Of a DNA stretch of 64,000 nt, positions 17,157 to 26,924 are shown piece after piece. The notes beneath the pieces are model-generated. The model was given only the letters and a program-made list of their open reading frames with translations. It did not search any database and had not been told where the DNA came from. The position numbers were made by a program, and so were the translations under genes. The stretch spans positions 2,177,501 to 2,241,500 of the forward strand of contig NZ_CP030280.1 of assembly GCF_003287895.1 (NCBI RefSeq), written 5' to 3'. Within the stretch, counting starts at the first letter, position 1, and every line of letters starts with the position of its first letter. The stretch comes from Blautia argi. Lineage in GTDB: Bacteria; Bacillota; Clostridia; Lachnospirales; Lachnospiraceae.

Positions 17157-17176
17157 AAGCCCTCCCATATGTAAAA
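17157..17176 (-). repeat. left arm of a disrupted hairpin plus 8-bp target duplication
   Basis: ATGTAAAA (17169-17176) abuts the left IS end and is repeated at 19052-19059. The adjoining AAGCCCTCCCATAT (17157-17170) complements ATATGGAAGGGCTT at 19061-19074 with one mismatch (a G-U wobble in RNA). Removing the IS and one copy of the duplication restores a hairpin whose arm holds the ribosome site of the TIGR04086 gene. Confidence 0.85.
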
Positions 17177-17319
17177 GGTAGTGTCAAAAACTACCCATTT
17201 TTTATTGTTTAAATCTATTAAAAACCTTGATTTTTAGGGAAATCTGCAATAAAAAGAGCATTGACCTCCCTTTTTTGGTATAATGTCAATCGCCAAACCA
17301 ACATCCCCGAAAGGAGCCA

Positions 17320-18777
17320 ATGCTCATGGACATTATACAATACTTACTTTCTTTTATTCAATACCAACACCAACAAATCTGCTGGCTTTTAAATTTTATC
17401 TGCAGATATATCCCTCTTAAACAGTGGGCTTTCGATGATTCTCATTCTCCCAAATATCAAAAATTCAAAGTTGATGAACTTCCGGTCATTAAAACCTTTG
17501 TCAAACAGGACTGGCAATTCCTTCTAGAATACTATACATGGAAGTATCACAAATCACTCAAACCAGTGCAACGACGCAATGGAAAATCCATTCCTGAAGA
17601 TACCATCTGCCCCTTATGCGGTGCTCCACACCATTTCATCTATGACAACAATGGTGGAAACGGACAATACCAGTGTAAAGTTTGTGGTCAGACTTTCATC
17701 TCAGGTGAAGTAGCTTCTGCACCTGTTCGTTTCATCTGCCCTCACTGTGGTAAGACCCTTGTAGCTAAAAAAGATCGCAAGTTCTTTCGTATACATAAAT
17801 GTGTAAATCCGAAATGTCCTTATTATCTGCACAATCTCAAAAAAGTTGAGAAGAAGGATCTAAAAGAGGACTATGGCAAAAATAAATATAAACTCCATTA
17901 CATCTACCGTGAATTCACTGTAGATTTCTTTACCATGGATTTAAATTCACTACCTAAGAATGCTTCATCCTTAAAATTTTCCAAACACAACGCACACGTC
18001 ATGTCTCTTTGCCTGACCCTACATATCAACCTTGGATTATCTCTAAGAAAAACATCCCAAGCACTAAAAGACCTTTACAACATCAGCATCTCCCATCAGC
18101 AGATTGCTAACTATTGCAAAACTGCGGCTGTTTGCATTAAGCCCTTTGTTGATCATTATGACTATAAAACAGGAGATGTTTTTACCGCTGATGAAACCTA
18201 TATCAAAGTAAGAGGAATCAAAGCTTATATCTGGTTTATCATGGATGCTGCAAGTCGTTCTATCATCGGATACCAGGTCTCAGACAACCGAAGTGTCGGT
18301 CCCTGTATCCTTGCAATGAGAATGGCTTTTCGACATCTCACAGAACTACCGAAAAAATTTAAATTCATTGCAGATGGATATAGTGCATATCCACTAGCTG
18401 CCATGGAGTTTGCTAAAAAATTTAAAGATGATTTTAAATTTACCATCACACAGGTTATCGGTTTAACCAATGATGACGAAGTTTCAAAAGAATTTCGTCC
18501 TTATAAACAGATGATCGAACGTCTCAATCGCACCTACAAAGTTTCCTACCGAACTACCAATGGTTTTGATAATTATGAAGGTGCCAATTACGATTTAGCC
18601 TTATGGGTTGCTTACTATAATTTTCTGCGCCCACACAAGCACAATCATTATCAGGTACTCAACAAAGCTGATATGCTAAATGGCGCTGATAATATGCCAG
18701 GTAAATGGCAACTGCTCATTTTCTTAGGACAACAGACCATCTTAAACCTTCAAACTGAAAGTTCTAATTGTTCTTAG
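17320..18777 (+). CDS. DDE transposase with N-terminal zinc ribbons
   Basis: Encodes 485 residues from ATG 17320, with AAGGAG upstream. Two Cys-rich zinc-binding stretches are visible: CPLCGAPHHF through CKVCGQTF (about 95-125) and CPHCGKTL through CVNPKCPYY (about 138-168). The catalytic core follows with ADETYIKVRG (first D, about 290), FIADGYSAY (second D, about 348) and QMIERLNRTYK (E, about 393), the spacing typical of DDE_Tnp_IS240. A C-terminal YYNFLRPH motif is also usual for this fold. The gene is AT-richer than the neighbouring chromosome and has no frame damage, so it may be active. Confidence 0.93.
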   Translation: MLMDIIQYLLSFIQYQHQQICWLLNFICRYIPLKQWAFDDSHSPKYQKFKVDELPVIKTFVKQDWQFLLEYYTWKYHKSLKPVQRRNGKSIPEDTICPLCGAPHHFIYDNNGGNGQYQCKVCGQTFISGEVASAPVRFICPHCGKTLVAKKDRKFFRIHKCVNPKCPYYLHNLKKVEKKDLKEDYGKNKYKLHYIYREFTVDFFTMDLNSLPKNASSLKFSKHNAHVMSLCLTLHINLGLSLRKTSQALKDLYNISISHQQIANYCKTAAVCIKPFVDHYDYKTGDVFTADETYIKVRGIKAYIWFIMDAASRSIIGYQVSDNRSVGPCILAMRMAFRHLTELPKKFKFIADGYSAYPLAAMEFAKKFKDDFKFTITQVIGLTNDDEVSKEFRPYKQMIERLNRTYKVSYRTTNGFDNYEGANYDLALWVAYYNFLRPHKHNHYQVLNKADMLNGADNMPGKWQLLIFLGQQTILNLQTESSNCS

Positions 18778-18786
18778 ATTCCGAGC

Positions 18787-18971
18787 CTGAGGTAATATAT
18801 CCAGCCATCGAAAGCAACGCTTTCGGCTTGCCCTTGATGGCACGCAAAAGAACTGCTACACTGCTGTATTCGACGGAAGAAGTTCTAACTGTTCTTGAGT
18901 TCTTCGCCGTCGGTGATTTATCTACAGCAGTTCTTTTGCGTGCTGTCAAGGGTGGCGTAAACTTACCTCAA
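18787..18971 (+). repeat. long imperfect hairpin inside the IS, downstream of the transposase
   Basis: 27-base arms at 18831-18857 and 18926-18952 match in 25 positions (core GCACGCAAAAGAACTGCT). Outer arms TGAGGTAA (18787-18794) and TTACCTCA (18964-18971), and an inner GACGG/CCGTC pair, extend it to about 185 bases. Short antisense open frames here are products of the symmetry, not genes. It may end transcription or act in transposition. Confidence 0.75.
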
Positions 18972-19051
18972 ACTAACATATCTGCAATTTTCAAGGTTCA
19001 TCTGAGCCTTTTTCTTATCGCTCAGTTTTTCATAACTCAGTTGACACTACC

Positions 19052-19074
19052 ATGTAAAATATATGGAAGGGCTT
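19052..19074 (+). repeat. right 8-bp target duplication and right arm of the disrupted hairpin
   Basis: ATGTAAAA at 19052-19059 is the second copy of the target duplication; ATATGGAAGGGCTT (19061-19074) is the partner of the arm at 17157-17170. Before insertion this would have been a hairpin lying after the surface-protein gene. Confidence 0.85.
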
Positions 19075-19099
19075 AAAAAACATGACTCTTTGTTGTTTT

Positions 19100-21276
19100 T
19101 TATTTTTTCTTTTTGCCTAAAACAATTGCAACAACTGCCAGAACCACGGCTGCTGCACCGGCAAGAACATAAACCAGAATATTACTTTCATCACCGGTTT
19201 TTACGGTATAAATAATCTTGGTATTGTTTTTCTTTGACACTGATGTCTGGTTCTGCTTTCCTGCCGTACTTCCAGTTCCGGAAGACGGTTTTTTCTGACT
19301 CTGGCTTATCTGCCCTGTAGCGCTTCCCGAACTTCCGGAAGGCTTGGAAACGCTGCCGGTTCCCTGGCTACCGCTTCCTGCAGAGGGCTTATGGTTATTG
19401 CTGCTGGTTCCCGGTCCTACAATCTGATGACCGCCTACATTAAAGGGACTGAAAGAGGCGGTTTCAAAGGTCAGATATTCTTCTCCTCCCAGCTCCTCAA
19501 CCCACATATTCCCAACTTTTCCTTCTTTATCGAATACAAAATACTCATATTCATTATTGCCCAGATAATGAGCAATGGATAATTCGGAATAACAGTTGGC
19601 ATTTTCAGGAAGCGGAATCTGTACCTTCACCTTTCTTCCCTCCGGAAGTCTGTATTCCTCATCTTCCTTTAAATCCCACAGTTTTAATTCATAAGCGGAA
19701 AGAATTTCCCCGATTCCTGCGTCCGGCAATTCGCTTACCGCATCGTTATAGGACACCTGTAAATCCACATAAAAAGGAAGAAAATCACCGGATACCTGAA
19801 CCCCGGTTGCTTCATCTATCAGGCTTCCCACCGGAATTGCCTCCGGCGCTTTTTCCGCTACTTCTCCGTTCTTTCCCTGCTCTGCGCTGAACGGAACTTT
19901 CTCCTGCTCTGTGTCCTCTTTTTCCGGCTCTTCTTTCTCTACCGGGGTAATGACAACGTTATCTGTATCGGACTCCGGCTTTTCTGCATCTGTATTTCCT
20001 GTATTATCTGTATTGTGTTTTTATCTTCAGAATTACTGTCCGGCTCTTCTTTTTGAGGCTCTGTATCGTTCTTATCCTGATTTTCTTCCGGCTTTTCTGA
20101 GGTATCCTTATCCGGTGCGTCTTTATCTGAATCTTTATCCGGATTCTTGTCCGGTGTTTCCTGCGGCTTTTCTATCTCGTCCTTGCCTGAATTGTCTTCC
20201 GGCTTTTCTTCCGGGGTTTCCTCCAGCGTCGGATCCTTCAGTTCTTCTGTCACAACCTTTACGCTTCTTGTAACAGTTCCTGTTTCCTCATTCCAGCCGG
20301 ATACCTGACTGTAATCCTTTTCTTTTGTATCAGAGGGGGTAAATACAACGGTTTTTTCTGATTCATATGATTCCGGAGCTGCCGGATTTTCCCATGCAAA
20401 GCTTCCTTCACCGACAAAACCGGCTGCTGCAAAGTCAAAGTTTTCCCATTCATCTTTCTTCTGCAGCGTTACCTGTGGGGGAATCGTCACTGTTCCCTCC
20501 TGCTTCTCTTCCGGCTTCAGCTCTTCTATCACCACTTTTACTGTTCTTACTACCTGCTTTGCAGTCTTATCCCAGCCGGAAACCTGTGTATAATCATACT
20601 TTTCTGCATCGTTCGGAATAAAAATCACGGTTTTCTCTGTTTCATACGCAGTGGGAATGGATTTATCCTTCCATGCAAAAGTTCCTTCACCGGAAAATCC
20701 TGCAGAAGCAAAGCTGAAATTCTGCCACTCTTCCAGGGTAGCTGCCATTACTGTAGAAGGTATATTGACCGTTGCTTTTTTCTTTTCTTCCTGAGTTTTT
20801 TCAACTACAAAAGCATTTTTTCCGTTTTCTGCTCCGGAAGTATCCACATCTGCAGCCGCAAGCTGATTTCCTGTGACTGTCAGCTTTCCTTTCCCTGTAA
20901 TTTTCACAACAGGACCTGTAAAACCTTCTGCCCTCTTTACAGAAACTCCTGCCGGTATGGTAAGCTTCTTTTCTGTGCTGACAGTTACAGTTCCACATAC
21001 ATAAATTGTGCCTGTATTTCCTGCAAGACGCAACGCCTTATCAATAGAAGAAACGGCTTTTTCCTTTGTACTGCCGTCCGCTTCTTTTTCTTCTTTTGCT
21101 GCTCCGTTTAAATATACAAAAGCTGCACCTGTGTTTTCTTTTTCCTGCGTCTGTTGAGCCGCAAAAACCGGTACGGTTACGTCTGCAGTCGTGCCTGCTG
21201 CCACCACAGAAGCCAGTGTAAGTCCCAGCACATTGGCTGCTACTCTTTTATGTAAATTCTTTTTATTTCTGTTCAT
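19100..21276 (-). pseudogene. repeat-containing surface protein with LPXTG-like anchor, frame broken near 20011-20022
   Basis: Two frames belong to one protein of about 725 residues. The first (21276 down to 19939) has a long signal peptide (about 1-40, ending near FAAQ), a beta-rich region, then two tandem repeats of about 84 residues (about 169-252 and 266-350) sharing WxNFxFAxAGFxGEGxFAW and YxQVSGW. A Pro/Glu/Asp/Lys-rich linker follows. Continuing one base over, the text runs NTDNTGNTDAEKPESDTDN into a further domain, a Gly/Ser linker, TVKTGDESN, a membrane helix and KKKK, a sortase-type anchor variant. The coding strand lacks one base near the A5 run (20018-20022). True phase switching, decay and sequencing error are all possible. 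A promoter-like TATACT lies at 21348-21353. Confidence 0.8.
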
Positions 21277-21407
21277 GTATCTGTTTCCCTTCTGCTTCTC
21301 TGTTTATATGATTCTGAAGGCGTGTTTCATTTTTCCTTATTTTGATAAGTATAGCACAATTTTTTCTTTTCTGACACCCCCTAAAAGCAACTTTTTTCTC
21401 CCTTTTG

Positions 21408-21436
21408 TTGCAATCTATTTTAAAATCATGTATATT
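21408..21436 (+). promoter_or_regulatory. sigma-A-type promoter for the CBS/CorC-like gene
   Basis: TTGCAA (21408-21413), a 17-base spacer and TATATT (21431-21436), about 50 bases upstream of the TTG start at 21488. Confidence 0.6.
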
Positions 21437-21487
21437 AGTTCTAATAGCTGGTTAAGCTGTAATTTATTTTAAAAGGAGTTGAAAATA

Positions 21488-22774
21488 TTGGATTCCAGTG
21501 ACGCCATACAGTTTCTGATTCTGATTCTTTTGCTTTGCCTGTCGGCATTTTTCTCTTCAGCAGAAACTTCTATGACAACCGTAAACAAAATTCGTATCCA
21601 GTCTTTGGCTGACCAGGGGGATAAGCGAGCCCTCACACTTCTGAAGGTAATTGAAGATTCCGGCAGACTTTTAAGCACAATCCTAATCGGAAACAACATT
21701 GTAAATATCACGGCATCTTCTCTTGCTACTACCATTACCATGCGCTTGTTTGGCAATGCAGCAGTCAGCATCAGTACCGGTATTATTACTCTTCTGGTGT
21801 TGATTTTCGGAGAAATTACGCCCAAAACCCTTGCCACCATTCATGCAGAAAAAATAGCCCTTGCCTATGCCAGGATTATTCATCTGCTTATGATTATCCT
21901 CACACCGGTCATCTTTGTGGTAAACAGTCTTGCCCACGGAGTCCTTACACTTATGCGGGTAGATGACAGTGCAAAGGGAAATACCATCACTGAACATGAA
22001 CTTCGTACCCTGGTAAATGTAGGACATGAAGAGGGTGTCATCGAAAGCGAGGAACGGCGCATGATTTACAATGTGTTTGACTTTGGCGACTCCCAGGCGC
22101 AGGACGTTATGATTCCCCGTATTGACGTAACCTTTGCAGATATAAACAGCAGCTATGAGGATTTAATTGAACTGTTCCGGAAAGAAAAGCATACCCGATT
22201 TCCTGTATTTGAAGATACCACAGACAATATCATAGGTATCATAAATATGAAAGATCTGCTTCTTACCAGCAAGGAAGAGTTTTCTCTGAGAAAGCTTTTA
22301 AGAGATGCTTATTTTACTTATGAATACAAAAAGACCTCCGAACTTCTTGTGGAAATGAAAGCAAACTCTGTATCCTTTGCCGTGGTTTTAGACGAATACG
22401 GCGCAACCTCAGGAATTATCACGCTTGAGGACTTAATTGAAGAAATCGTAGGAGATATTCATGATGAATACGATGCAGAGGAAGAGGAGGATTTAACAGA
22501 GCTGGTTTCCGGACAGGAATATATAGCCCTTGGTTCTGCAAGACTGGACGATTTAAACGAAGTCCTGCATCTGAATCTGGAATCTGAGGATTACGATTCC
22601 ATTGGCGGCTATATGATTGAACAGCTTGACCGTTTTCCACAGCAGGGCGAATCTGTGACTACAGAATCCGGTATACGCCTTGTGGTGGATAAGGCAGAAC
22701 GAAACCGAATTGAATCGGTTCATATTTATCTACCCCATGTATCAGAAAAAAGTTTCAAAACAGACAACAACTAG
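21488..22774 (+). CDS. hemolysin/CNNM family transporter-like protein with CBS pair
   Basis: Encodes 428 residues. The start is taken as TTG 21488 because AAAGGAG ends nine bases before it; the TTG at 21479 touches the ribosome site and is too close. An N-terminal DUF21/CNNM membrane domain with about four helices (1-170, SAFFSSAETSMTTVNK near the start) is followed by a CBS pair (about 195-325, VMIPRIDVTFAD and VLDEYGATSGIITLEDLIEEIVGDI). A CorC/HlyC C-terminal domain ends it (about 340-425). Relatives export magnesium or sense divalent cations; the 'hemolysin' name is historical. The DUF624 gene follows 15 bases later. Confidence 0.9.
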   Translation: MDSSDAIQFLILILLLCLSAFFSSAETSMTTVNKIRIQSLADQGDKRALTLLKVIEDSGRLLSTILIGNNIVNITASSLATTITMRLFGNAAVSISTGIITLLVLIFGEITPKTLATIHAEKIALAYARIIHLLMIILTPVIFVVNSLAHGVLTLMRVDDSAKGNTITEHELRTLVNVGHEEGVIESEERRMIYNVFDFGDSQAQDVMIPRIDVTFADINSSYEDLIELFRKEKHTRFPVFEDTTDNIIGIINMKDLLLTSKEEFSLRKLLRDAYFTYEYKKTSELLVEMKANSVSFAVVLDEYGATSGIITLEDLIEEIVGDIHDEYDAEEEEDLTELVSGQEYIALGSARLDDLNEVLHLNLESEDYDSIGGYMIEQLDRFPQQGESVTTESGIRLVVDKAERNRIESVHIYLPHVSEKSFKTDNN

Positions 22775-22789
22775 GAAAGGATTGACATT

Positions 22790-23482
22790 ATGAGCAGCTT
22801 TTTTAATATGGACAGCCCGATTATGCGGTTTTTGTCCCGTGTATGTGATTTAATGATTTTAAATGTTTTATGTATTATCTGCTGTCTGCCGGTTATTACC
22901 GCAGGCGCTTCCATTACTGCCCTGTACAGCGTTACCCTGAAAATGGTGAGGGGAGAAGAATCCTACATCTTCAAAGGATTTTTTAAAGCCTTTAAAGAAA
23001 ACTTCAAGCAGTCTACCATTCTCTGGCTGATTATGGCTGCTTTGGGTATTTTTATTTTTGTAGATTACCGTGCAGCTTCTCTTCTGCCGGCAAACATGAG
23101 CAAAATTTTTCAGGTTCTCATAGGCGCCATCCTTGTTTTATACCTTATGGTGCTGACCTATGTATTTCCTTATACAGCAAGATTTGAAAACAATATAAAA
23201 AATATCCTGAAAAATTCTCTGCTGATTTCTATTTTAAATCTGCCCTGGACACTGGTGCTGGCCATCTGTCCTCTGGCTTTAGGCTTTGTTACCTTCCTTA
23301 CGCCAACCACTCTGGTATATGGCAGTATGCTTTGGGTTGTTCTGGGCTTTGCCACAGTTGCTTATGTGGCTTCCATTATTTTTCGAAAGGTTTTTGAAAA
23401 ATATGAACCTCATGAAGAAGATGCAAATCCCGATGCTTCTGCAGAGTTGGAAGAATTACCGGACTCTTCTGATACACAGTAA
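22790..23482 (+). CDS. DUF624 (YesL family) membrane protein
   Basis: Encodes 230 residues with about five membrane helices (about 20-45, 76-96, 104-125, 150-172 and 176-200). The N-terminal signature NVLCIICCLPVITAGASITALY and the RGEESYIFKGFFKAFKENF region are typical of YesL/DUF624; quoted in part. The family often accompanies carbohydrate ABC transporters, but here the neighbour is a CorC-like gene, so no role is assigned. The C-terminus is acidic and cytosolic. The ATG has GGAAAGGA upstream, and a strong terminator follows. Confidence 0.85.
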   Translation: MSSFFNMDSPIMRFLSRVCDLMILNVLCIICCLPVITAGASITALYSVTLKMVRGEESYIFKGFFKAFKENFKQSTILWLIMAALGIFIFVDYRAASLLPANMSKIFQVLIGAILVLYLMVLTYVFPYTARFENNIKNILKNSLLISILNLPWTLVLAICPLALGFVTFLTPTTLVYGSMLWVVLGFATVAYVASIIFRKVFEKYEPHEEDANPDASAELEELPDSSDTQ

Positions 23483-23506
23483 AACAACAAAAAGACTTTT
23501 CTTTAC

Positions 23507-23564
23507 CGCACAGACTTTATCTGACGCTTTCTGCGTTTCAGATAAAGCCTGTGCGACATTTTTT
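23507..23564 (+). terminator. intrinsic terminator after the DUF624 gene
   Basis: CGCACAG and TTTATCTGA (from 23507) pair with TCAGATAAA and CTGTGCG (to 23555) with one mismatch around a short GC hairpin, followed by ATTTTTT at 23558-23564. Confidence 0.85.
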
Positions 23565-23634
23565 ATCACATAAAAATTTCTCTATTTCCCCTTATATTTT
23601 TTTTATTGTATGAAATAATAAACACAGTACTAGC

Positions 23635-23663
23635 TTGACTTTTTCAGTCTAATATTATAGAAT
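23635..23663 (+). promoter_or_regulatory. sigma-A-type promoter for the pfl operon
   Basis: TTGACT (23635-23640), 17-base spacer, TAGAAT (23658-23663); about 58 bases before the pflB ATG. Five of six matches in each box. Confidence 0.65.
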
Positions 23664-23720
23664 CCACATATAGCAGTGAAGTTATTCTCAGCTAACCACA
23701 AAATATAGGAGGTTATAACT

Positions 23721-25799
23721 ATGTATAAAGAATGGGACTCTTTTCAGGGAGGCATCTGGGAAAAAGAAATCAACGTTCGGGATTTCATTCAGAAAAACTA
23801 TACCCCCTATGACGGAGATGAGTCTTTCCTTCAGGGAGCAACACAGGCAACACAGGATTTATGGCAGCAGGTTATGGAGCTGACCAAACAGGAGAGGGAA
23901 AAAGGTGGTGTCCTGGACATGGATACCAAAATCATCTCCACAATCACTTCTCACGGACCCGGTTATCTTGACAAAGAAAAAGAAACCATTGTGGGATTCC
24001 AGACAGATAAGCCTTTTAAACGTTCTCTGCAGCCTTATGGCGGTATCCGCATGGCAATGAAGGCCTGTGAGGACAATGGATATAAAGTAGACCCAGAGGT
24101 AGTGGAATTTTTCACTAAACATCGCAAAACCCACAATGACGGGGTTTTTGATGCCTATACACCGGAAATGCGTGCCTGCCGTTCCAGCCACATTATTACA
24201 GGGCTTCCCGATGCTTACGGAAGAGGCCGTATCATTGGGGATTACAGACGTGTAGCCCTTTACGGTGTGGACCGTCTGATTGAAGAAAAACAGAATGAAA
24301 AAGACAGCACCAGAACCATTATGTATTCTGATGTAACCAGAGAGCGTGAGGAACTTTCCGAGCAGATTAAGGCATTAAAGGAATTAAAGGAACTTGGAAA
24401 AATTTACGGCTATGACATTTCACGTCCGGCACAGAATACCCAGGAAGCAATCCAGTGGCTGTATTTTGGTTATCTTGCAGCTATCAAGGAGCAGAACGGA
24501 GCTGCCATGTCCCTTGGACGCACTTCCACCTTCCTGGACATTTACGCAGAAAGAGATTTGCGAAACGGCATCTTTACAGAAGAGCAGATTCAGGAGTTCA
24601 CAGACCACTTTATTATGAAGCTGCGCCTTGTAAAATTTGCCAGAACACCGGAATACAATGCTCTTTTCTCCGGCGATCCCACCTGGGTTACGGAATCCAT
24701 TGCCGGTATGGGAATTGACGGACGCCACATGGTAACAAAAATGTCTTACCGTTATCTTCATACACTGGAGAATCTGGGAACCGCACCGGAACCAAACCTG
24801 ACTGTACTGTGGTCCACCAGACTGCCGCAGAACTTCAAACGCTTCTGTGCAAAGACTTCCATTATGTCCTCTTCCATTCAGTATGAGAATGATGACTTGA
24901 TGCGAGTGACACACGGTGATGACTATGCCATTGCCTGCTGCGTATCTTCTATGAAGGTTGGTAAGGAAATGCAGTTCTTCGGCGCAAGAGCAAACCTGGC
25001 AAAATGCCTGCTCTATGCAATCAATGGCGGTGTGGACGAAATTTCCCAAAAACAGGTTGGGCCGAAATACCGTCCTATCACTTCAGAATATCTGGATTAT
25101 GATGAGGTTATGGAGCGTTTCCAGGATATGATGAAATGGCTTGCCTGCGTATATGTGAATACTCTGAATATCATTCACTATATGCATGACAAATACAGCT
25201 ATGAACGCCTTCAGATGGCACTTCACGATAAAAAGGTAACTCGCTGGTTTGCTACCGGTATTGCCGGACTTTCTGTAGTTGCAGATTCTCTTTCTGCTAT
25301 TAAATACGCAAAGGTAAAACCTGTTCGTGATGAAAACGGCATTGCCATTGACTATGAAATCGAAGGTGATTTCCCAAAATACGGAAACGATGACGACCGG
25401 GTCGATGAAATCGCCTATGAGGTAGTGCATCAGTTTATGCAGTATATCCAGGGAAACCATACCTATCGAAACGGTATCCCCACCACTTCTATCCTGACCA
25501 TTACTTCAAATGTGGTTTATGGAAAAGCAACCGGCTCTACACCGGACGGACGAAAAGCCGGTGAAGCCTTTGCACCGGGTGCAAATCCCATGCATCACAG
25601 AGATAGCCGCGGCGCTGTAGCGTCTTTAAATTCTGTTTCCAAGCTTTCCTTTAAGGACGCCCAGGACGGTATTTCCAACACCTTCTCCATTATTCCGGGG
25701 GCTCTTGGAAAAGATGACGCCATTCTCTTTGATGACATTACCTTTGAACTGGAACCGGACTGTGCCTGCTGTGAACCGAATATACAGCTTGACAAATAA
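23721..25799 (+). CDS. pflB: pyruvate formate-lyase catalytic chain lacking its glycyl-radical domain
   Basis: Encodes 692 residues of formate C-acetyltransferase (pyruvate + CoA to formate + acetyl-CoA). ATG 23721 has GGAGG. The two catalytic cysteines are present in [12 protein letters not shown] (about 398-409), and the late motif [20 protein letters not shown] is intact. After [12 protein letters not shown] the sequence leaves the family and ends in a short Cys-rich tail ([12 protein letters not shown]) instead of the radical domain. That domain is a separate gene 42 bases on, with its own ribosome site. I read this as a true split enzyme and not a frameshift, because the tail is not continued by the next frame and the gap is non-coding. 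Confidence 0.93.
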   Translation: MYKEWDSFQGGIWEKEINVRDFIQKNYTPYDGDESFLQGATQATQDLWQQVMELTKQEREKGGVLDMDTKIISTITSHGPGYLDKEKETIVGFQTDKPFKRSLQPYGGIRMAMKACEDNGYKVDPEVVEFFTKHRKTHNDGVFDAYTPEMRACRSSHIITGLPDAYGRGRIIGDYRRVALYGVDRLIEEKQNEKDSTRTIMYSDVTREREELSEQIKALKELKELGKIYGYDISRPAQNTQEAIQWLYFGYLAAIKEQNGAAMSLGRTSTFLDIYAERDLRNGIFTEEQIQEFTDHFIMKLRLVKFARTPEYNALFSGDPTWVTESIAGMGIDGRHMVTKMSYRYLHTLENLGTAPEPNLTVLWSTRLPQNFKRFCAKTSIMSSSIQYENDDLMRVTHGDDYAIACCVSSMKVGKEMQFFGARANLAKCLLYAINGGVDEISQKQVGPKYRPITSEYLDYDEVMERFQDMMKWLACVYVNTLNIIHYMHDKYSYERLQMALHDKKVTRWFATGIAGLSVVADSLSAIKYAKVKPVRDENGIAIDYEIEGDFPKYGNDDDRVDEIAYEVVHQFMQYIQGNHTYRNGIPTTSILTITSNVVYGKATGSTPDGRKAGEAFAPGANPMHHRDSRGAVASLNSVSKLSFKDAQDGISNTFSIIPGALGKDDAILFDDITFELEPDCACCEPNIQLDK

Positions 25800-25841
25800 C
25801 ATGAATTTATTTTGCAGAATATTTTAACGGAGGTAGAATTT

Positions 25842-26084
25842 ATGAAAATCAGCGACGCTCAGATTGACAACCTTGTAGGTTTATTAGACGGTTATGCCGA
25901 AAAAGGCGGACACCACTTAAATGTAAATGTATTTACAAAAGAAACGCTTTTAGATGCCCAGCAGCACCCGGAGAAATACCCTCAGCTTACCGTGCGTGTA
26001 TCCGGATACGCGGTAAACTTTAATAAATTAACAAAAGAACAGCAGGACGAGGTTATTTCCAGAACCTTCCATGACGGAATGTAA
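25842..26084 (+). CDS. grcA: stand-alone glycyl-radical domain of pyruvate formate-lyase (GrcA/YfiD-like)
   Basis: Encodes 80 residues from ATG 25842, with GGAGG seven bases upstream. The glycyl-radical motif RVSGYAVNF is at about residues 50-58; the Gly in it would carry the radical. [10 protein letters not shown] (about 20-29) and the C-terminus SRTFHDGM match the ends of ordinary PFL proteins. In Escherichia coli a similar spare-part protein repairs oxygen-damaged PFL; here it appears to be the only radical donor for the adjacent PflB, which lacks the domain. The stop overlaps pflA by 14 bases, so expression is coupled to the activase. Confidence 0.92.
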   Translation: MKISDAQIDNLVGLLDGYAEKGGHHLNVNVFTKETLLDAQQHPEKYPQLTVRVSGYAVNFNKLTKEQQDEVISRTFHDGM

Positions 26085-26832
26085 AAACACCGGTTCTATT
26101 CATTCTCTGGAAACCTTTGGTACCGTTGACGGCCCCGGAATCCGCCTTGTGGTGTTTTTCCAGGGCTGCCCCATGCGGTGTCTGTACTGCCACAATCCGG
26201 ATACCTGGGCACCGAACAAAGGACAGAAAATGACCGTAGACGAAATCCTTTCTGTCTATGAAAAAAACAGGAGTTTTTATGCCAAAGGAGGCCTGACTGC
26301 CACAGGAGGCGAACCCCTGATGCAGCTTGCATTTCTCACAGAACTGTTTGAAGCTGCAAAACAGAGGAACATTCATACCTGTCTGGATACTTCAGGGATT
26401 TTGTATCGAGAACAAAAGAAGGAAGCTTATAGACAGCTCTTTGCTTCCACTGATTTGATTCTCCTGGATTTAAAACACAGTTTCTCAGATATGCACCGGA
26501 TTCTGACCGGACATGCCCAGCAGCCTGTTCTGGATTTTCTGAATGCTGCTGAAGAATGCAGGGTATCTGTTATTATCCGCCACGTTATTGTCAAAGGATA
26601 TACAGATACGCCGGAAGAATGGGACGGTATCGGAAAACTCATTGCCCAACACCGGAATATAAAAGGGCTGGAAGTGCTTCCTTATCACAATATGGGAGAA
26701 GCCAAATATAAAGAGCTTGGACTTTCCTACCCTCTTAAAGGCATGGAAAATCTCCCAAAAGAGCTGGCACAGACTGCCCGACAGGAAATCCTGAAAAGTG
26801 TCAGGAAATACCGAGAACAGAAAACGCTGTGA
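26071..26832 (+). CDS. pflA: pyruvate formate-lyase activating enzyme
   Basis: Encodes 253 residues. The radical SAM motif [14 protein letters not shown] (CX3CX2C) lies at about residues 31-44, preceded by [10 protein letters not shown], which is diagnostic for glycyl-radical activases; [10 protein letters not shown] follows at about 76. It uses SAM to place the radical on the Gly of the partner, here most likely the small protein encoded immediately upstream. Size is typical, with no additional ferredoxin insert. It overlaps grcA by 14 bases in another frame and closes the operon. Confidence 0.95.
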   Translation: MTECKNTGSIHSLETFGTVDGPGIRLVVFFQGCPMRCLYCHNPDTWAPNKGQKMTVDEILSVYEKNRSFYAKGGLTATGGEPLMQLAFLTELFEAAKQRNIHTCLDTSGILYREQKKEAYRQLFASTDLILLDLKHSFSDMHRILTGHAQQPVLDFLNAAEECRVSVIIRHVIVKGYTDTPEEWDGIGKLIAQHRNIKGLEVLPYHNMGEAKYKELGLSYPLKGMENLPKELAQTARQEILKSVRKYREQKTL

Positions 26833-26852
26833 TTCTTCTGTGTTTTGCTTAT

Positions 26853-26919
26853 AAAAAAAGACCGCTGCACAAAACAGTAGTGCAATCCATAAAAGATTAC
26901 ACTACTGTTTTGTGCAGCG
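26853..26919 (-). terminator. terminator with a perfect 20-base stem
   Basis: CGCTGCACAAAACAGTAGTG (26863-26882) is perfectly complementary to 26900-26919 with a 17-base loop. Seven T follow it on the minus strand after GGTC, so it mainly ends the YdcF-like gene; it may also end pflA from the other side. Confidence 0.85.
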
Positions 26920-26924
26920 TAAAC

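Larger units (their letters stand above)
17177..19051 (+). mobile_element. complete insertion sequence, IS6/IS240-like, 1875 bp
   Basis: Perfect 11-bp terminal inverted repeats, GGTAGTGTCAA at 17177-17187 and TTGACACTACC at 19041-19051, are flanked by the perfect 8-bp direct repeat ATGTAAAA (17169-17176 and 19052-19059). One transposase gene fills most of it. The left end folds on itself (GGTAGT with ACTACC, 17177-17195). The 8-bp duplication and the DDE motif context fit the IS6/IS240 group. Intact ends, duplication and open frame point to a recent insertion. Confidence 0.93.

Noticed and set aside
18764..19076. Two overlapping open frames on opposite strands in the right part of the IS
   Set aside because: They share RTAV/LLRAVKG-like text because the region is a foldback; the symmetry creates the frames.
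25750..25850. Frameshift as cause of the pflB split
   Set aside because: The small radical-domain gene has its own GGAGG site and ATG after a 42-base gap, and neither reading frame of the gap links the two proteins with conserved sequence.
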